Shown: positions 47,590 to 59,082 of the stretch, piece by piece
Layout of the letters: the number at the start of each line of letters is the position of its first letter
How positions within the stretch are numbered: the stretch's first letter is position 1
Program-made: the position numbers and the translations under genes
DNA from: Methylocaldum sp. 14B
GTDB lineage: Bacteria > Pseudomonadota > Gammaproteobacteria > Methylococcales > Methylococcaceae
Direction: 5' to 3'
NCBI RefSeq assembly: GCF_002005105.1
Contig: NZ_MSCV01000003.1
Span: 124,001 to 188,000 of the forward strand
DNA: 64,000 nucleotides
The notes under the pieces: model-generated
What the model was told of the DNA's origin: nothing
Seen by the model: the letters and a program-made list of their open reading frames with translations, nothing else
The model's database searches: none

Positions 47590-47638
47590 TGTTTCCACCC
47601 CGTCTTAACTGCATTTCCACTCCGGGGAATTTTCGATC

Positions 47639-48874
47639 CTAAAAATTACCCGTGAACCAACTCTTCATCCTTGCCCACAACCCTTTAAAGCCCGTTCCCA
47701 AGGGCATATACCTCCCCGCCAGCGTCTGGTGCTGCTTGCCGAATAGAAGCAGTCCGACGCCCGTCGCGTAAATCGGATTTCGAACCACATCGGTCAGACC
47801 GGTGACATACTGCGGCAAACCCAGGCGTACCGGCATGTGGAAAATTTCTTCCGCCAACTCCACCAATCCCTCGACCTTGGCGCTGCCGCCACTCAGCACA
47901 ATTCCCGCCGCGATCAAGTCCTCGAAACCGCTCCGACGCAGCTCTTGCTGCACCAGCAACAGCAGCTCCTCGTAGCGAGGCTCGACGATTTCAGCCAAAT
48001 TCAAGCGGGAAATCTGGCGCGCCGGCCTGTCGCCGATACTGGGCACCTCGATGGTGTCCTCCAGCTTGGCCAATTGGGTTAACGCACAAGCGTGTTTGAT
48101 CTTGATTTCTTCGGCGAACTGGGTCGGCGTCCTAAGCGCCACCGCGATGTCGTTGGTTACCTGATCTCCGGCAATAGGAATGACGGCCGTATGGCGAATG
48201 GCTCCGTCGGTGAATACGGCCACATCGGTGGTTCCTCCACCGATGTCTACTAAGCATACGCCGAGATCCTTCTCATCTTCGGTCAGCACCGCCGTGCAAG
48301 ACGCAAGCTGTTCCAGGATGATGTCCTCGACGTCCAGGCCGCAGCGACGAATACATTTGATGATGTTCTGCGCCGCACTGACCGCGCCGGTTACGATATG
48401 CACCCGTGCTTCGAGACGGATTCCCGACATGCCGACCGGTTCCTTGATACCTTCCTGCCTATCGATCACGAACTCCTGCGGCAGGATGTGAAGGATTTTC
48501 TGATCCGCCGGGATGGCAACCGCGCGCGCCGAATCGATTACGCGATCCACGTCGCTCTGGGTTACTTCCTTCTCCTTGATGGCGACGATGCCGTGCGAAT
48601 TCATGCTGCTGATATGGCTGCCCGCGATGCCCGCATAGACCGACTGAATCCGGCATCCCGCCATCAATTCGGCTTCCTCGACGGCACGCTGGATCGATTG
48701 AACCGTGGTCTCCAGGTTGACCACCACACCCTTTTTCAGGCCGCGGGACGGATGGGTACCGATACCGACCACCTCGATTTCACCGTCCTCGTTTATCTCA
48801 CCGACGATGCAAGCCACCTTGGAGGTACCGATATCCAAGCCAACGATGAGATTCCGATCTGATTTTCTAGCCAT
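47639..48874 (-). CDS. ftsA: Cell division protein FtsA
   Basis: 411-residue actin-like protein tethering FtsZ filaments to the membrane. It shows LIVGLDIGTSKVACIVGE at the N-terminus, DIGGGTTDVAVF near residue 205, LSGGSAKVEGL near 335, and an amphipathic C-terminal helix (GLWARMKSWFTGNF) for membrane binding. It lies between ftsQ and ftsZ in standard order. Confidence 0.97.
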   Translation of the reverse strand: MARKSDRNLIVGLDIGTSKVACIVGEINEDGEIEVVGIGTHPSRGLKKGVVVNLETTVQSIQRAVEEAELMAGCRIQSVYAGIAGSHISSMNSHGIVAIKEKEVTQSDVDRVIDSARAVAIPADQKILHILPQEFVIDRQEGIKEPVGMSGIRLEARVHIVTGAVSAAQNIIKCIRRCGLDVEDIILEQLASCTAVLTEDEKDLGVCLVDIGGGTTDVAVFTDGAIRHTAVIPIAGDQVTNDIAVALRTPTQFAEEIKIKHACALTQLAKLEDTIEVPSIGDRPARQISRLNLAEIVEPRYEELLLLVQQELRRSGFEDLIAAGIVLSGGSAKVEGLVELAEEIFHMPVRLGLPQYVTGLTDVVRNPIYATGVGLLLFGKQHQTLAGRYMPLGTGFKGLWARMKSWFTGNF

Positions 48875-48902
48875 TGCAATGAATCTTTGTTTTTAATTCA
48901 CG

Positions 48903-49685
48903 TCAGGTATATATCCTGCTCCGAATTCGGCCGCGCGCGATGCAATCGGGTTGGGCCAGAGAAACAAGATCCGCTTGGGATTGCGGTCTGAAAATCACTG
49001 CAAACCCGTTCGGATAGCGCAAGTCCACTTTCTGGAGCGCCGCAATTCGCGCTTCGCCCAAGCGCGGCAATAACGTCAGCAAACGTTCCAGCGCAAGAGC
49101 CGGATCTTGTTTTCCGAACTCGATTTCCACGCCACTGGCCAGACGAGCGCTCCACGCCCGCCGCCCCGTGAGCTTCAAGGAATCGATTCGCATACCTTTC
49201 TGCTTTAACTTCCCGTTCAATAGATAAAGCATGCTCAAAAGCTGCTTTTCCTGTCCCGGTGGGCCGTCGAGGATCGGCAACTTCACATAGGACTGGACGT
49301 TTCCGGGCGAAAACCGCCCCCCGCGATCGTTGATCAGCCCACCGTCGCTGGTGCGGGCAACCGGTTTTTGCTCAACGACTTTCAGCAGCAAGGTATCGGG
49401 CCAGAGCCGAGCAACCTGAACGCTGTCTAACCAAGGAAATGATTTGGCGGCTTCTTCAATGCCATGCGTATCCACTAGAAAATATCCGACCTGGGTCAAC
49501 GGCAGCAAAGTCCTCGTGAACTCTGCCGCATCGAGATTCCGAATCTCCCCCTCCACGCGCACATAACGTATGGGCATGAAACCCTTGATCTGCCCGAGAT
49601 CGACACTCATGGCAGCCAGACCGCAGAGAGCCACGACCCCAAAAAAGAACAATGCCCTGACGGGCACCGCTTTAGGCCTCGGCAT
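48903..49685 (-). CDS. ftsQ: Cell division protein FtsQ
   Basis: 260-residue bitopic protein of the divisome: a membrane helix at about 9-27, a POTRA domain (IRYVRVEGEIRNLDAAEFTRTL) and a beta domain (SFPWLDSVQVARLWPDTLLLKVVEQKPVAR). The C-terminal region KVDLRYPNGFAVIF binds FtsB/FtsL in known systems. It overlaps ddlB by 14 bp. Confidence 0.95.
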   Translation of the reverse strand: MPRPKAVPVRALFFFGVVALCGLAAMSVDLGQIKGFMPIRYVRVEGEIRNLDAAEFTRTLLPLTQVGYFLVDTHGIEEAAKSFPWLDSVQVARLWPDTLLLKVVEQKPVARTSDGGLINDRGGRFSPGNVQSYVKLPILDGPPGQEKQLLSMLYLLNGKLKQKGMRIDSLKLTGRRAWSARLASGVEIEFGKQDPALALERLLTLLPRLGEARIAALQKVDLRYPNGFAVIFRPQSQADLVSLAQPDCIARGRIRSRIYT

Positions 49686-50628
49686 CGCCCTCTCCGCGAC
49701 GCGGGAAGCTCGTTTCCAATATTCGCCACGTCAAGTCCTCGAACGATAAGCCCGCCACTTTCGCCGCCATCGGAACCAAGCTGTGGTCGGTCATGCCGGG
49801 AACCGTGTTGACCTCGATCAACCACGGCTGGTTATCTTGATCGACCAAAAGATCCACCCGAGCCCAGCCGGTCACGCCGAGCGTATCGCAAGCTTGTAGA
49901 GCCAATTTCTGGAGAGCGGCCTCCTCTTCACGGGGAAGTCCGGCCGGACAGTGATAACGAGTGGTCTCGGCGCGATATTTGGCATCGAAATCGTAAAAAG
50001 AATGGGGCGTTTCCAAGCGAATCAACGGCAACGGCTCGCCGTCGAGCACGCCGGCTGTATATTCCCGACCGACAATCCAAGCCTCCGCAAAAACCGCGCA
50101 ATTATAGTGTGAAGCGCGTTCCCATGCTTCCATTAATTCGATTTTATTTTCGGCCCGCCCCATTCCGATGCTGGAACCCTCTTGAGCGGGTTTCACGATG
50201 ACCGGGAATCCCAGCAGATCGGCGCACCGGTCTACGTCCTCCGGCCCTTGAAGTTTCATCCAGCGCGGCGTCGGCAATCCCGCTCCGAGCCAGCACAGCT
50301 TGGTCCTGAGCTTGTCCATGCTCAAGGCCGACGGCAGGACACCGCTTCCGGTGTAGGGCAGTCCCAAGGCTTCCAGAGCCCCTTGAAGAACGCCGTCTTC
50401 GCCACCCCTTCCATGGATCACGTTGAACACGCGGTCAAAATGTTGTTCGAGCAGCGGCTGTATCGGATTTCTCGTTACATCTATGCCGACCGCATCGATG
50501 TTATTTTTCAACAAGGCCGCCAAAACCGCCTGACCGCTCTTCAAAGAAATTTCGCGCTCCGCGGCGGCACCGCCCATCAACACGGCAACACGTCCAAATT
50601 CAGCCGATTTCAGGATTCGCTTGCTCAT
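49672..50628 (-). CDS. ddlB: D-alanine--D-alanine ligase
   Basis: 318-residue ATP-grasp enzyme making D-Ala-D-Ala for the peptidoglycan stem peptide. Motifs: VLMGGAAAEREISLKSG at the start, HGRGGEDGVLQGALE, PVIVKPAQEGSSIGM, and IEVNTVPGMTDHSLVP. The loop tyrosine region (KYRAETTRYHCPA) is typical of ligases making D-Ala-D-Ala, not D-Ala-D-Lac. It directly abuts murB. Confidence 0.96.
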   Translation of the reverse strand: MSKRILKSAEFGRVAVLMGGAAAEREISLKSGQAVLAALLKNNIDAVGIDVTRNPIQPLLEQHFDRVFNVIHGRGGEDGVLQGALEALGLPYTGSGVLPSALSMDKLRTKLCWLGAGLPTPRWMKLQGPEDVDRCADLLGFPVIVKPAQEGSSIGMGRAENKIELMEAWERASHYNCAVFAEAWIVGREYTAGVLDGEPLPLIRLETPHSFYDFDAKYRAETTRYHCPAGLPREEEAALQKLALQACDTLGVTGWARVDLLVDQDNQPWLIEVNTVPGMTDHSLVPMAAKVAGLSFEDLTWRILETSFPRRGEGDAEA

Positions 50629-51561
50629 TCAATCTCTCCTCGTCGATTTTTCGCCCACGATCCGAACTTCGGGAATCAAGTGCTGCCCGAATGTCTGCTC
50701 AACGGTCGTCTGGACGAACCCTATCAGAGCCTCGATATCGGCCGCCCTGGCCGCACCCGTGTTAATGATGAAATTGGCGTGTTTTTCGGAAACGCATGCA
50801 TCGCCCATGCGATACCCCTTGAGCCCGCAGGCTTCGATAAGGCGCGCAGCATGATCGCCCACCGGGTTCCGGAACACCGAGCCGCAATTCGGCAGATTGA
50901 TGGGCTGCGATGCGCTTCGTTTAGCCAGCAACGCCCGGATTCGTTCGCGGCTGGCAACCGCATCACCAGACTGAAGCCGGAGCTCACAAGCCAAAAACCA
51001 TTCGTTCTCTGGACCCTTCACGCTGCGGTAGCCAACGAGAAAGTCGCCCCCGCTGCGGTCCCGCAACGTACCGGAACGGTCGACCGTCACCACCCGCGCC
51101 ACCAGGGGCCATGTCTCGCCGCCGAATGCCCCGGCATTCATTGCAAGGGCGCCGCCCATGGTGCCCGGAATTCCCGCCAGGAATTCGGCGCCGGTCAGTT
51201 CCTGTTCCGAACAAAATCTGGCCACGTGAGCGCAAGGCACGCCCACCTCGGCATAAATGCGTCCGGAACCTGAACGCCGGAGTACTCTCAAACGATTTCG
51301 GGTACAGATAACCGTACCTCTGATTCCGCCGTCCCGAACCAGCAGATTACTGCCCAGGCCCAGCCAGAAAACCGGTTCATTGGGAGGCAGCGAACGCAAA
51401 AACAGAACCAAATCGTCCGCGTCGGCCGGCAAGTAAAAGCGATCGGCCGGTCCACCGACGCGCCAGGAGGTGTGGTTCGCCAGTGGCTCGTTATAGCGCA
51501 TCTCGCCCCTTAAACCGAGCGAACTGACCGCGCTTATCCCATCTTCGCAGACCGCAGTCAC
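50629..51561 (-). CDS. murB: UDP-N-acetylenolpyruvoylglucosamine reductase
   Basis: 310-residue FAD enzyme forming UDP-N-acetylmuramic acid. FAD motifs: [33 protein letters not shown], and [20 protein letters not shown]. The catalytic serine region reads [11 protein letters not shown] and the catalytic Glu is in LIPEVRIVG. The GTG at 51561 overlaps the murC stop (GTGA) and has GGAG seven bases upstream; a GTG at 51594 is the alternative. Confidence 0.95.
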   Translation of the reverse strand: MTAVCEDGISAVSSLGLRGEMRYNEPLANHTSWRVGGPADRFYLPADADDLVLFLRSLPPNEPVFWLGLGSNLLVRDGGIRGTVICTRNRLRVLRRSGSGRIYAEVGVPCAHVARFCSEQELTGAEFLAGIPGTMGGALAMNAGAFGGETWPLVARVVTVDRSGTLRDRSGGDFLVGYRSVKGPENEWFLACELRLQSGDAVASRERIRALLAKRSASQPINLPNCGSVFRNPVGDHAARLIEACGLKGYRMGDACVSEKHANFIINTGAARAADIEALIGFVQTTVEQTFGQHLIPEVRIVGEKSTRRD

Positions 51562-53003
51562 TGGATTGCTCCGACCGGCATGTCGGTCAAGCACAACGGC
51601 AATTCGACAGCAACTTGCCCGATGCTTCCGGCCCCGAGCGTCAAAACGACATCGCCCGGCTCGACTATGCCCGGAAGGATTTCAGCCAGGTCGCTTACCT
51701 TTTCGACGAAAACCGGATCGATCTGGCCTCGCACCCGGATCGCCCTCGATAATGCCCGCCCGTCCGCGCCGATTACCGGCGCTTCGCCGGCGGCATAGAC
51801 ATCGAGTAGCACCAGAACGTCGGTTTTGGACAGAACCTGCACAAAATCCTCGAACAGATCGCGCGTCCGCGTATAGCGATGCGGCTGAAACACCAATACC
51901 AGCCGCCGGTCCGGCCAGGCTTGGCGCGCCGAGTCGAGGGTCGCCGCAATCTCTCGCGGGTGATGCCCGTAGTCGTCGACGAAAGTGACGAAGGAGCCGC
52001 CGAAAGGTACCTCGGCATTGATCTGAAAACGCCGTCCAATACCCCGAAATCCCAGCAAAGCACGCTGTATGATCTCGTCGGAAATACCCAATTCTCCAGC
52101 GATGGCAATTACTGATAATGAATTCAATATGTTATGCCGCCCCGGGAGATTTAGGCTCACGTCGAGCGGTTCATCGCACCCCGACCTAAGCACCGAAAAA
52201 TGCGAACGCAATCCGTCTTGACGGATATTCACGGCCCGGATGTCGGCTTCCGGACTGAAGCCGTAGGTTTTCATCGGCTTACTGATTTCCGGCAGAATAT
52301 CCCTGACGCCCGGATCGTCCAGACACAGCACGGCCAGACCGTAGAACGGCACATGATGCAAGAATTCGACGAAGGCCCTCTTCAGTCTGCTGAAATCACC
52401 GCTATAGGTCTCCATGTGGTCCCGGTCGATATTGGTGACCACGGCAATCATGGGCTGCAAATATAAGAAAGAGGCATCGCTCTCGTCCGCCTCGGCGACA
52501 AGATAGGAGCCTTTGCCGAGCTGAGCGTTGGTGCCTACGCTGTTGAGGCGCCCTCCGATAACGAATGTAGGATCGAGTCCGGCTTCGGCAAGTACGCTGG
52601 ATGTCAGGCTGGTCGTCGTGGTCTTGCCGTGGGTGCCGGCTACGGCGATGCCGTAGCGGAACCGCATCAGTTCGGCGAGCATCTCCGCCCGCGAAATGAC
52701 CGGAATTTTCTGGGAACGTGCAGCATCGACTTCCACGTTGGATCGATTGACGGCGCTGGATACGACCACGACCTCGGATTCCGCGATATGCACGGGCGCA
52801 TGACCGAAGAATATTTTCGCGCCGAGTTCAGCCAAGCGCCGTGTATTGGCATTTTCATTAAGATCCGAGCCCGAGACCTGATACCCGAGATTTAGAAGAA
52901 CCTCGGCAATGCCGCACATGCCGGTGCCGCCGATCCCGACGAAGTGAATCCGACGGATGCGGTTCATGCCGTATTGTCCCGCGATTTGCTCAGGCAGCTT
53001 CAC
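51558..53003 (-). CDS. murC: UDP-N-acetylmuramate--L-alanine ligase
   Basis: About 481 residues. Adds L-alanine to UDP-MurNAc, the first residue of the stem peptide. It shows the Rossmann motif [17 protein letters not shown], the ATP loop [12 protein letters not shown] near residue 115, and [15 protein letters not shown] later. The GTG at 53003 has GAGG six bases upstream; an ATG at 53015 would add four residues and an ATG at 52967 would remove twelve. It overlaps murG. Confidence 0.95.
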   Translation of the reverse strand: MKLPEQIAGQYGMNRIRRIHFVGIGGTGMCGIAEVLLNLGYQVSGSDLNENANTRRLAELGAKIFFGHAPVHIAESEVVVVSSAVNRSNVEVDAARSQKIPVISRAEMLAELMRFRYGIAVAGTHGKTTTTSLTSSVLAEAGLDPTFVIGGRLNSVGTNAQLGKGSYLVAEADESDASFLYLQPMIAVVTNIDRDHMETYSGDFSRLKRAFVEFLHHVPFYGLAVLCLDDPGVRDILPEISKPMKTYGFSPEADIRAVNIRQDGLRSHFSVLRSGCDEPLDVSLNLPGRHNILNSLSVIAIAGELGISDEIIQRALLGFRGIGRRFQINAEVPFGGSFVTFVDDYGHHPREIAATLDSARQAWPDRRLVLVFQPHRYTRTRDLFEDFVQVLSKTDVLVLLDVYAAGEAPVIGADGRALSRAIRVRGQIDPVFVEKVSDLAEILPGIVEPGDVVLTLGAGSIGQVAVELPLCLTDMPVGAIQ

Positions 53004-54066
53004 GGTCGACCTCATTCAGGCAGATTTCGGCTACCACCTGGGCCGCATCCGGCTTCGCCAGGGCCGATGCGCGCTCCGCCATGGCCTTCAGTCGGGCCGG
53101 TTCCTGCATCAGGGCGGTGATTTCTTCGGCAAGACGCTCCGCGGACAGCTCGGCCTGAGGAATCAGCACGGCCGCTCCATTATCGACGAGGTACCGGGCA
53201 TTGTGAGTCTGATGATCGTCTATGGCGTATGGATACGGAACCAAGATCGACGGCAACCCCGCCGCGGTCAGCTCACTGATCGTCATCGCTCCCGAACGGC
53301 AAACCACCAAATCTGCCCAGGCGTAAGCCTCGGCCATGTCCTCGACAAATGCTTCGATCCGCGCCGACAGTCTCAATTGTGCGTACCGGACCGCTGTTTT
53401 TGCCCGCATCGCCTCTCCGGTCTGATGAAAAACGCGAATCGGCATCTCAACCCTCGCGAGGGCCTCCGGCACGATCTCGTTCAAAGCCCTGGCGCCTTGG
53501 CTACCTCCGAGAACCAAAATCTTAAGGGGCTCGTCCCATCCGGCCCCGATTTCTCGTTTAAGAAAAACAATTTCTTGCCGTACCGGATTTCCGGTACAGA
53601 GCGCTCCCAACTTGGGTGCGAAACTATCGGGAAAAGCTTCCAATACCACTTGCGCCCTCCGGGCGAGCCAGCGATTGGTAGTTCCTGGAATGCGGTTTTG
53701 CTCATGAAGCACCAAGGGGATACCCAGCAGACGCGCCATAAGCCCCCCCGGCCCCGAGACGAATCCCCCCATCCCGAGAACCACGCTCGGCTTGACGCGA
53801 CGCAAAATGAACAATGCCTGCAAGCAAGCTTTCGTCAGCATGAACGGAAAACTCAACTTGGCTAACCAGCCCTTGCCGCGCAAACCTGACACCGACAACC
53901 ATTCCACGGGGATACCGGCCGCCGGCACGACTCGCGCCTCCAACCCGGACCGAGTCCCCATCCAGACTACCTCGTGCCCCCGCGCCAAAAGCTCCCGCGC
54001 GACCGCCAAGGCCGGATACACATGACCGCCGGTACCGCCGGCCATGATCATCAGACGTGCGCCCAT
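52990..54066 (-). CDS. murG: Lipid II synthase MurG
   Basis: 358-residue membrane-associated GT-B glycosyltransferase adding GlcNAc to lipid I. Motifs: [18 protein letters not shown] near the start, [14 protein letters not shown] near 98, [14 protein letters not shown] near 180, and [24 protein letters not shown] near 250. It overlaps ftsW by 16 bp. Confidence 0.97.
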   Translation of the reverse strand: MGARLMIMAGGTGGHVYPALAVARELLARGHEVVWMGTRSGLEARVVPAAGIPVEWLSVSGLRGKGWLAKLSFPFMLTKACLQALFILRRVKPSVVLGMGGFVSGPGGLMARLLGIPLVLHEQNRIPGTTNRWLARRAQVVLEAFPDSFAPKLGALCTGNPVRQEIVFLKREIGAGWDEPLKILVLGGSQGARALNEIVPEALARVEMPIRVFHQTGEAMRAKTAVRYAQLRLSARIEAFVEDMAEAYAWADLVVCRSGAMTISELTAAGLPSILVPYPYAIDDHQTHNARYLVDNGAAVLIPQAELSAERLAEEITALMQEPARLKAMAERASALAKPDAAQVVAEICLNEVDREAA

Positions 54067-55250
54067 TTGGCCCTAACCCTGGGCGCCGCGGCATAAGCCT
54101 CGAGGGCTTCGCTCCGAACCCGAAATAAAAGTCCTAATGCCGCACACATAACCATCATGCTTCCGCCGCCGTAACTCATCAGCGGCAAGGTCAGTCCTTT
54201 CGTGGGCAACATGCCCATATTCACTCCCATATTGATAAACGATTGAAGTCCAAACCAAATACCGATGCCGTAAGCAACGAACGCACCAAAGCGGTTCTCA
54301 GCCCGGTCGGCCAGCTGACCTATTACGAGCGCACGCCAAACAATCAGCATAAACAGCGAGATAACAGCGGTGGTACCGACCAATCCCAACTCTTCGCCAA
54401 TGATGGAAAAGAGAAAGTCGGTATGCGCCTCCGGCAAATAAAACAGCTTTTGCACGCTCGAACCCAAACCCACCCCGGTCCACTCGCCGCGACCGAACGC
54501 GATCAGGGCCTGGGTAAGCTGAAAACCGGTATCGAGCGGATGTTCCCAGGGATTGGTAAAACTGAGTACGCGCTTCAAACGGTATTCAGCGCTGTAAATC
54601 AGCCCAACCCCGGCAAATGTCATTAGGCCGAGCAGTACGCCGAACTGCCATAATCTCGCACCACCCAGAAACAACATGCCCAGTGCCGTCGCCATGACTA
54701 CCGCAGTCGCACCGAAGTCGGGCTCCATGAGCAGCAGTAATGCACCTATGGATAGCAGCGCCAGAGGCCGGATCATTCCTTGAACCGAGTCGCGCACCGT
54801 GCGGAGATGACGGTGGATATAGCTTGCCGTATAAATGACGGCGATGAGCTTGAATACCTCGGAAACCTGAACCCGTATGCCGAATAAGTTGATCCAGCGC
54901 GAACTCCCGTTCACGACCTTGCCGACGCCGGGCATCAAAACCACGACCAGTAGAACGAGCCCAAACAGGAACAAGCTCAACGACGATTTCTGCCATGACT
55001 CTAACTTGACCGAGGCGACGGCGCAACCGGCGCAAAGACCGAGAGCGATGTGGACTAGCTGGTGTCGGGGGAAATAAAAGCTGTCCTCGGCGAGTTTCTC
55101 CCCGAGGTGCAGAGAGGCCGAGGCAACCATTACGAAACCGAGGAGCAGAAGCCCTAAGGACGCAACCAATAAGACAGTGTCCAAATAAAAGCGCCGGTCC
55201 CCCCAATGCAGCACCAACCCGCGCCCGCGGACTGTCACTTTCGCCCTCAT
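54051..55250 (-). CDS. ftsW: SEDS peptidoglycan polymerase FtsW
   Basis: 399-residue membrane protein with about ten helices, polymerising septal glycan with FtsI. Conserved segments: VNGSSRWINLFGIRVQVSE near residue 115, LLLMEPDFGATAVVM, the catalytic-loop aspartate region LPEAHTDFLFSIIGEELG, and LPLMSYGGGSMM near 360. The ATG at 55250 overlaps the murD stop (ATGA); upstream readings are inside murD. Confidence 0.96.
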   Translation of the reverse strand: MRAKVTVRGRGLVLHWGDRRFYLDTVLLVASLGLLLLGFVMVASASLHLGEKLAEDSFYFPRHQLVHIALGLCAGCAVASVKLESWQKSSLSLFLFGLVLLVVVLMPGVGKVVNGSSRWINLFGIRVQVSEVFKLIAVIYTASYIHRHLRTVRDSVQGMIRPLALLSIGALLLLMEPDFGATAVVMATALGMLFLGGARLWQFGVLLGLMTFAGVGLIYSAEYRLKRVLSFTNPWEHPLDTGFQLTQALIAFGRGEWTGVGLGSSVQKLFYLPEAHTDFLFSIIGEELGLVGTTAVISLFMLIVWRALVIGQLADRAENRFGAFVAYGIGIWFGLQSFINMGVNMGMLPTKGLTLPLMSYGGGSMMVMCAALGLLFRVRSEALEAYAAAPRVRAKWAHV

Positions 55251-56632
55251 GGCGAAAGCCCCATGACTTCTTCCGTGAACACCCGTCCCCTTTCCTGATA
55301 GTCCTTGTATTGATCGAGGCTGGCACATGCCGGAGCCAGCAGAACCGAATCGCCACGCTGCGCCAAGGACCGTGCAGCCCGGACCGCCTGACGCATATTT
55401 TCGACGCGGACCGTGGGAACGACATCTCTCAACGCCGTTTCCAACAACGGGGCGTCTTTGCCCATCAGCACCGCCGCCCGCACCTTTTCGGCGACTACGG
55501 GTCTGAGTACGGAGAATTCTGCATCCTTACCATCCCCCCCCGCAATCAGTATTGCCTTTGTATGCAACCCGGCCAAGGCCGCCATGCACGCACCGACGTT
55601 GGTGGCTTTGGAGTCGTTAATCCACGTGACGCCGTCGATTTCCGCCACCGTTTGCATCCGATGCGCCAGCCCCTCAAACTGTTCGAGCGCATTGATCATG
55701 GCCGCTTGCGACAAGCCGATCGCTTCTCCCAGCGCGACGGCAGCTAGGGCGTTGGATACATTATGGCGTCCTTGAATACCGATTTTCTCAGTCCGGATCA
55801 GCGGCTCGCCGTGACTTGTCAGCCACTCCGCTCCGTCGGCGACCGAAATGCCGTAATCGACACCCGACTCCCGCAAGCCGAACCACACACAGCGTCGATC
55901 CGGTTCCACCATCGCCGCAACCATAGGATCGTCGCGATTCAGCACCATTACGCCCTGCCCGCGAAAAATTCGTCGCTTGGCATCGGCATAAGCCTGGATG
56001 TCCGGATAGCGATCCATATGATCGGGGCTGATGTTGAGAACGGTCGCTGCGTCCGGCCTTAAAAGCGAGGAACGCTCCAACTGAAAGCTCGACAGCTCTA
56101 GAACGTAAAGCTCCGCTCGGTCGTCCAGAAGCTCCAGCATCGGTGTACCGAGATTCCCCCCCACTCGCACATTCCTGCCGTCGGCTTCCGCCATCAGGCC
56201 GACTAGTGTCGTTACGGTACTTTTGCCGTTCGCTCCCGTGATCGCCAGAATGGGCGCTTTCGCCATGCATGCGAAAAGATCGAGATCGCCGAATACCGGT
56301 ATCTTCCGCCGTTGAGCCTCCTTGATTTTCGGCTGGTCCAACGGCACGCCCGGGCTAACGATCAAATGGGTAGCGGCCGAGAATGCCGCACTGTGAAGGC
56401 CGCCCAGAAAGACTCCGGCGTCGGGGCAAGTCTCGCGCAATTCTGCCAGACACGGGGGCCATTCCCGAGTATCGGTCACCGCAAATTCGATACCTTGGCC
56501 TGCCAGAAAACGCGCTACCGAAAGACCGGTCTTGCCCAACCCGAAAATCAGAACACGCGCGGAGCGGCGGTCCAATCCGAGTTTGTCCAATGGATTTACG
56601 GCATCAAGATAAACCTCTGCGTTTGCCGCCAT
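55247..56632 (-). CDS. murD: UDP-N-acetylmuramoylalanine--D-glutamate ligase
   Basis: 461-residue Mur ligase adding D-glutamate. It shows LIFGLGKTGLSVARFL near residue 30, the ATP loop ITGANGKSTVTTLVGL near 130, and WINDSKATNVGACMAAL near 330. It is 3 bp after mraY and overlaps ftsW by 4 bp. A second short Met-initiated start is possible near codon 17 but the longer reading is kept. Confidence 0.96.
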   Translation of the reverse strand: MAANAEVYLDAVNPLDKLGLDRRSARVLIFGLGKTGLSVARFLAGQGIEFAVTDTREWPPCLAELRETCPDAGVFLGGLHSAAFSAATHLIVSPGVPLDQPKIKEAQRRKIPVFGDLDLFACMAKAPILAITGANGKSTVTTLVGLMAEADGRNVRVGGNLGTPMLELLDDRAELYVLELSSFQLERSSLLRPDAATVLNISPDHMDRYPDIQAYADAKRRIFRGQGVMVLNRDDPMVAAMVEPDRRCVWFGLRESGVDYGISVADGAEWLTSHGEPLIRTEKIGIQGRHNVSNALAAVALGEAIGLSQAAMINALEQFEGLAHRMQTVAEIDGVTWINDSKATNVGACMAALAGLHTKAILIAGGDGKDAEFSVLRPVVAEKVRAAVLMGKDAPLLETALRDVVPTVRVENMRQAVRAARSLAQRGDSVLLAPACASLDQYKDYQERGRVFTEEVMGLSP

Positions 56633-56635
56633 CTT

Positions 56636-57718
56636 TCACCTCAACTTCAAGGTCGCGAGTCCAATCAAGACCAGAATCACGGTGATGATCCAAAAGCGTA
56701 CGATCACGCGCGGTTCCGGCCATCCCTTTAACTCGAAATGATGATGAATAGGTGCCATGCGAAAAATACGGCGACCGGTGAGCTTGAATGAAATGACCTG
56801 AAGCATCACCGATAAGGTCTCCATGACGAACACGCCGCCCATGATCATCAGCACGATCTCTTGCCGGACCAAAACAGCGAGTGTTCCGAGAGCGGCGCCC
56901 AGCGCCAGGGCACCAACATCGCCCATGAAGACCTGAGCCGGATAAGCGTTGAACCAAAGAAATCCGAGCCCGGCCCCCACCAAGGCGCCGCAAAATACCA
57001 CCAACTCGCCCGCCTTGGGTATAAACGGAATGCCTAGGTATTCGGCAAAGTTCACGTTGCCCGAGACGTAGGCAAAGATGCCGAGAGCACCGCCCACGAG
57101 CACCGTCGGCATGATGGCGAGACCGTCGAGGCCATCGGTCAGGTTCACCGCATTACTCGAACCTACGATCACGAAATAGGCCAGAATTGGATAGGCGAAA
57201 CCCAAGTTCAGCACAACCTGCTTGAAGAACGGCACAATGAACTGAGTCTCGGTCGAGACCGTGGCAGTGCCATAAAGAAACACCGCTGCCGCCATACCGA
57301 CCACGGACTGCCAAAAGTACTTGTGTCGTGCGGCCAAGCCGTCGCTATTGCGCAGTACCAGCTTTTTGTAATCGTCGACGAAACCCACCAGGCCGAATGC
57401 CAGCGTGACCAGCAAAATGACCCACACATAGCGATTGCTGAGATCGGCCCAAAGCAGGGTGCTGATCGCTATCGACACCAGAATGAGCGCCCCGCCCATG
57501 GTCGGGGTTCCGGCTTTGGAAAAATGGCTCTGCGGCCCGTCGCTCCGGATACTCTGTCCGACTTTATATTTACTGAGGTGTCGGATCATCACCGGTCCGA
57601 CAATGAATGAAATGATCAGGGCGGTTAACACGCCCAAAATGGCTCGTAACGTCAGATACTGAAAGACGCGAAAAACGTCGAAGTACTTTTGGAGAGCCTC
57701 TGCCAGTATCAGCAGCAT
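56636..57718 (-). CDS. mraY: Phospho-N-acetylmuramoyl-pentapeptide transferase MraY
   Basis: 360-residue membrane enzyme with ten predicted helices that makes lipid I on undecaprenyl phosphate. Signature segments: [14 protein letters not shown] near residue 68, [18 protein letters not shown] near 110, the aspartate cluster in [13 protein letters not shown] near 190, and [21 protein letters not shown] near 325. It overlaps murF by 10 bp. Confidence 0.97.
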   Translation of the reverse strand: MLLILAEALQKYFDVFRVFQYLTLRAILGVLTALIISFIVGPVMIRHLSKYKVGQSIRSDGPQSHFSKAGTPTMGGALILVSIAISTLLWADLSNRYVWVILLVTLAFGLVGFVDDYKKLVLRNSDGLAARHKYFWQSVVGMAAAVFLYGTATVSTETQFIVPFFKQVVLNLGFAYPILAYFVIVGSSNAVNLTDGLDGLAIMPTVLVGGALGIFAYVSGNVNFAEYLGIPFIPKAGELVVFCGALVGAGLGFLWFNAYPAQVFMGDVGALALGAALGTLAVLVRQEIVLMIMGGVFVMETLSVMLQVISFKLTGRRIFRMAPIHHHFELKGWPEPRVIVRFWIITVILVLIGLATLKLR

Positions 57719-59082
57719 AGATCGCTCCGCTCCCGCAATGCCTCTACTACCCGCTCCATATGTTGACTGCGTGAACCTTTAATCAATAACACAACGTTCT
57801 CGTTAATCTGCTGTCGTATTTGTTCAATCAACTGGTCCTGCTCTTGGCAATACAGAGCACCTTCGCCGAAAGACTCCGCCGCCCGGTCCGCATTCGGGCC
57901 CACGGCAAATAACCGAGCCACGCCCATCGCTTTCGCTTGGCGGCCGATCTCGGCGTGCAACTCCGCGCTCGCCTCACCCAGTTCGCCGAATGCGCCCAAG
58001 GCAACCCAGTGCTCGCCCGAAAGCTGCCGTAGCACATTTAGAGCGGCCCGAAAGGAATTGGGATTGGCGTTGTAGGCATCGTTAATCAACAAGGATCCTC
58101 GAATGCCGTTTGCCGGCTCGACGCGCCCCGGCACCGGAACAACGCGGGAAAGCCCTGTCCGTATCTGTTCGATATCGAAACCCAGTGCGTAAGCCACCGC
58201 TGCCGCCGCTAGCGCATTCGTCACGTTATGATTTCCAGCCAAGGACAAAGCCAGAGGATAACGGCCTCCTTGATATAGAAGATCGAAGGACGAGCGGAAC
58301 TTACCGTCGCTTATGCCCGTTCGTATGGAATCCGCATCGGCGCGTACCACAGCATCGGGGCCGAAGCCGAAACTGATGACCTCCCGGGAGCCGGCCATTT
58401 CGCGCCAGCGTCCGAAAAAACGATCGTCCGCATTGAGCACGGCGGTACCGTCCGGCCCGAGTGAAGCAATCAATTCTCCTTTTGCTGACGCCACGCCCTC
58501 GAGCGAGCCGAAACCTTCCAGATGCGCCGCTCCGGCATTGGAAATTACGGCGACGTCCGGTTTCGCCAATCCGGCGACGTAAGCAATCTCGCCCGGATGA
58601 TTCGCACCCATTTCTATTGCTGCAAAACGGTATTCGTCCGCCAGCCGCAACAACATCAAAGGAACACCGATATCATTATTGAGGTTGCCCTGCGTCTTGA
58701 GCACCGGTGCGGCAACTCCCAGGATGGCCGCAATCATCTCTTTGACGGTCGTTTTTCCGTTGCTGCCGGTGATGCCGACTAAACGACCGGTCCAACGATC
58801 GCGGCAAGCCGCCGAAAACTGTCCGAGCGCTATTCGTCCGTCTTCGACCCTCACTTGTGGCAATTCGCAATCGGTCCAGCGCTCGACCACTGCTCCACAG
58901 GCACCCGCCGATTTCGCTTGGGCGACGAACTCGTTGCCGTCGAACCGGGCTCCGCGAATAGCCAGATAGAGATCACCGGGCTTCAAAGAGCGGGTATCGA
59001 TACTTAGATTCTCGAATGCCACATCGTCGCCATGCCGCTCACCGCCGACAATCGTGCTGAATTCGGAAAGACGCATCTTCAT
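57709..59082 (-). CDS. murF: UDP-MurNAc-tripeptide--D-alanyl-D-alanine ligase
   Basis: 457-residue Mur ligase adding the D-Ala-D-Ala made by DdlB. It has the ATP loop [19 protein letters not shown] near residue 105, [22 protein letters not shown] near 155, and [12 protein letters not shown] near 325. The ATG at 59082 overlaps the murE stop (ATGA); ATG at 59076 is also in frame. Confidence 0.96.
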   Translation of the reverse strand: MKMRLSEFSTIVGGERHGDDVAFENLSIDTRSLKPGDLYLAIRGARFDGNEFVAQAKSAGACGAVVERWTDCELPQVRVEDGRIALGQFSAACRDRWTGRLVGITGSNGKTTVKEMIAAILGVAAPVLKTQGNLNNDIGVPLMLLRLADEYRFAAIEMGANHPGEIAYVAGLAKPDVAVISNAGAAHLEGFGSLEGVASAKGELIASLGPDGTAVLNADDRFFGRWREMAGSREVISFGFGPDAVVRADADSIRTGISDGKFRSSFDLLYQGGRYPLALSLAGNHNVTNALAAAAVAYALGFDIEQIRTGLSRVVPVPGRVEPANGIRGSLLINDAYNANPNSFRAALNVLRQLSGEHWVALGAFGELGEASAELHAEIGRQAKAMGVARLFAVGPNADRAAESFGEGALYCQEQDQLIEQIRQQINENVVLLIKGSRSQHMERVVEALRERSDLCC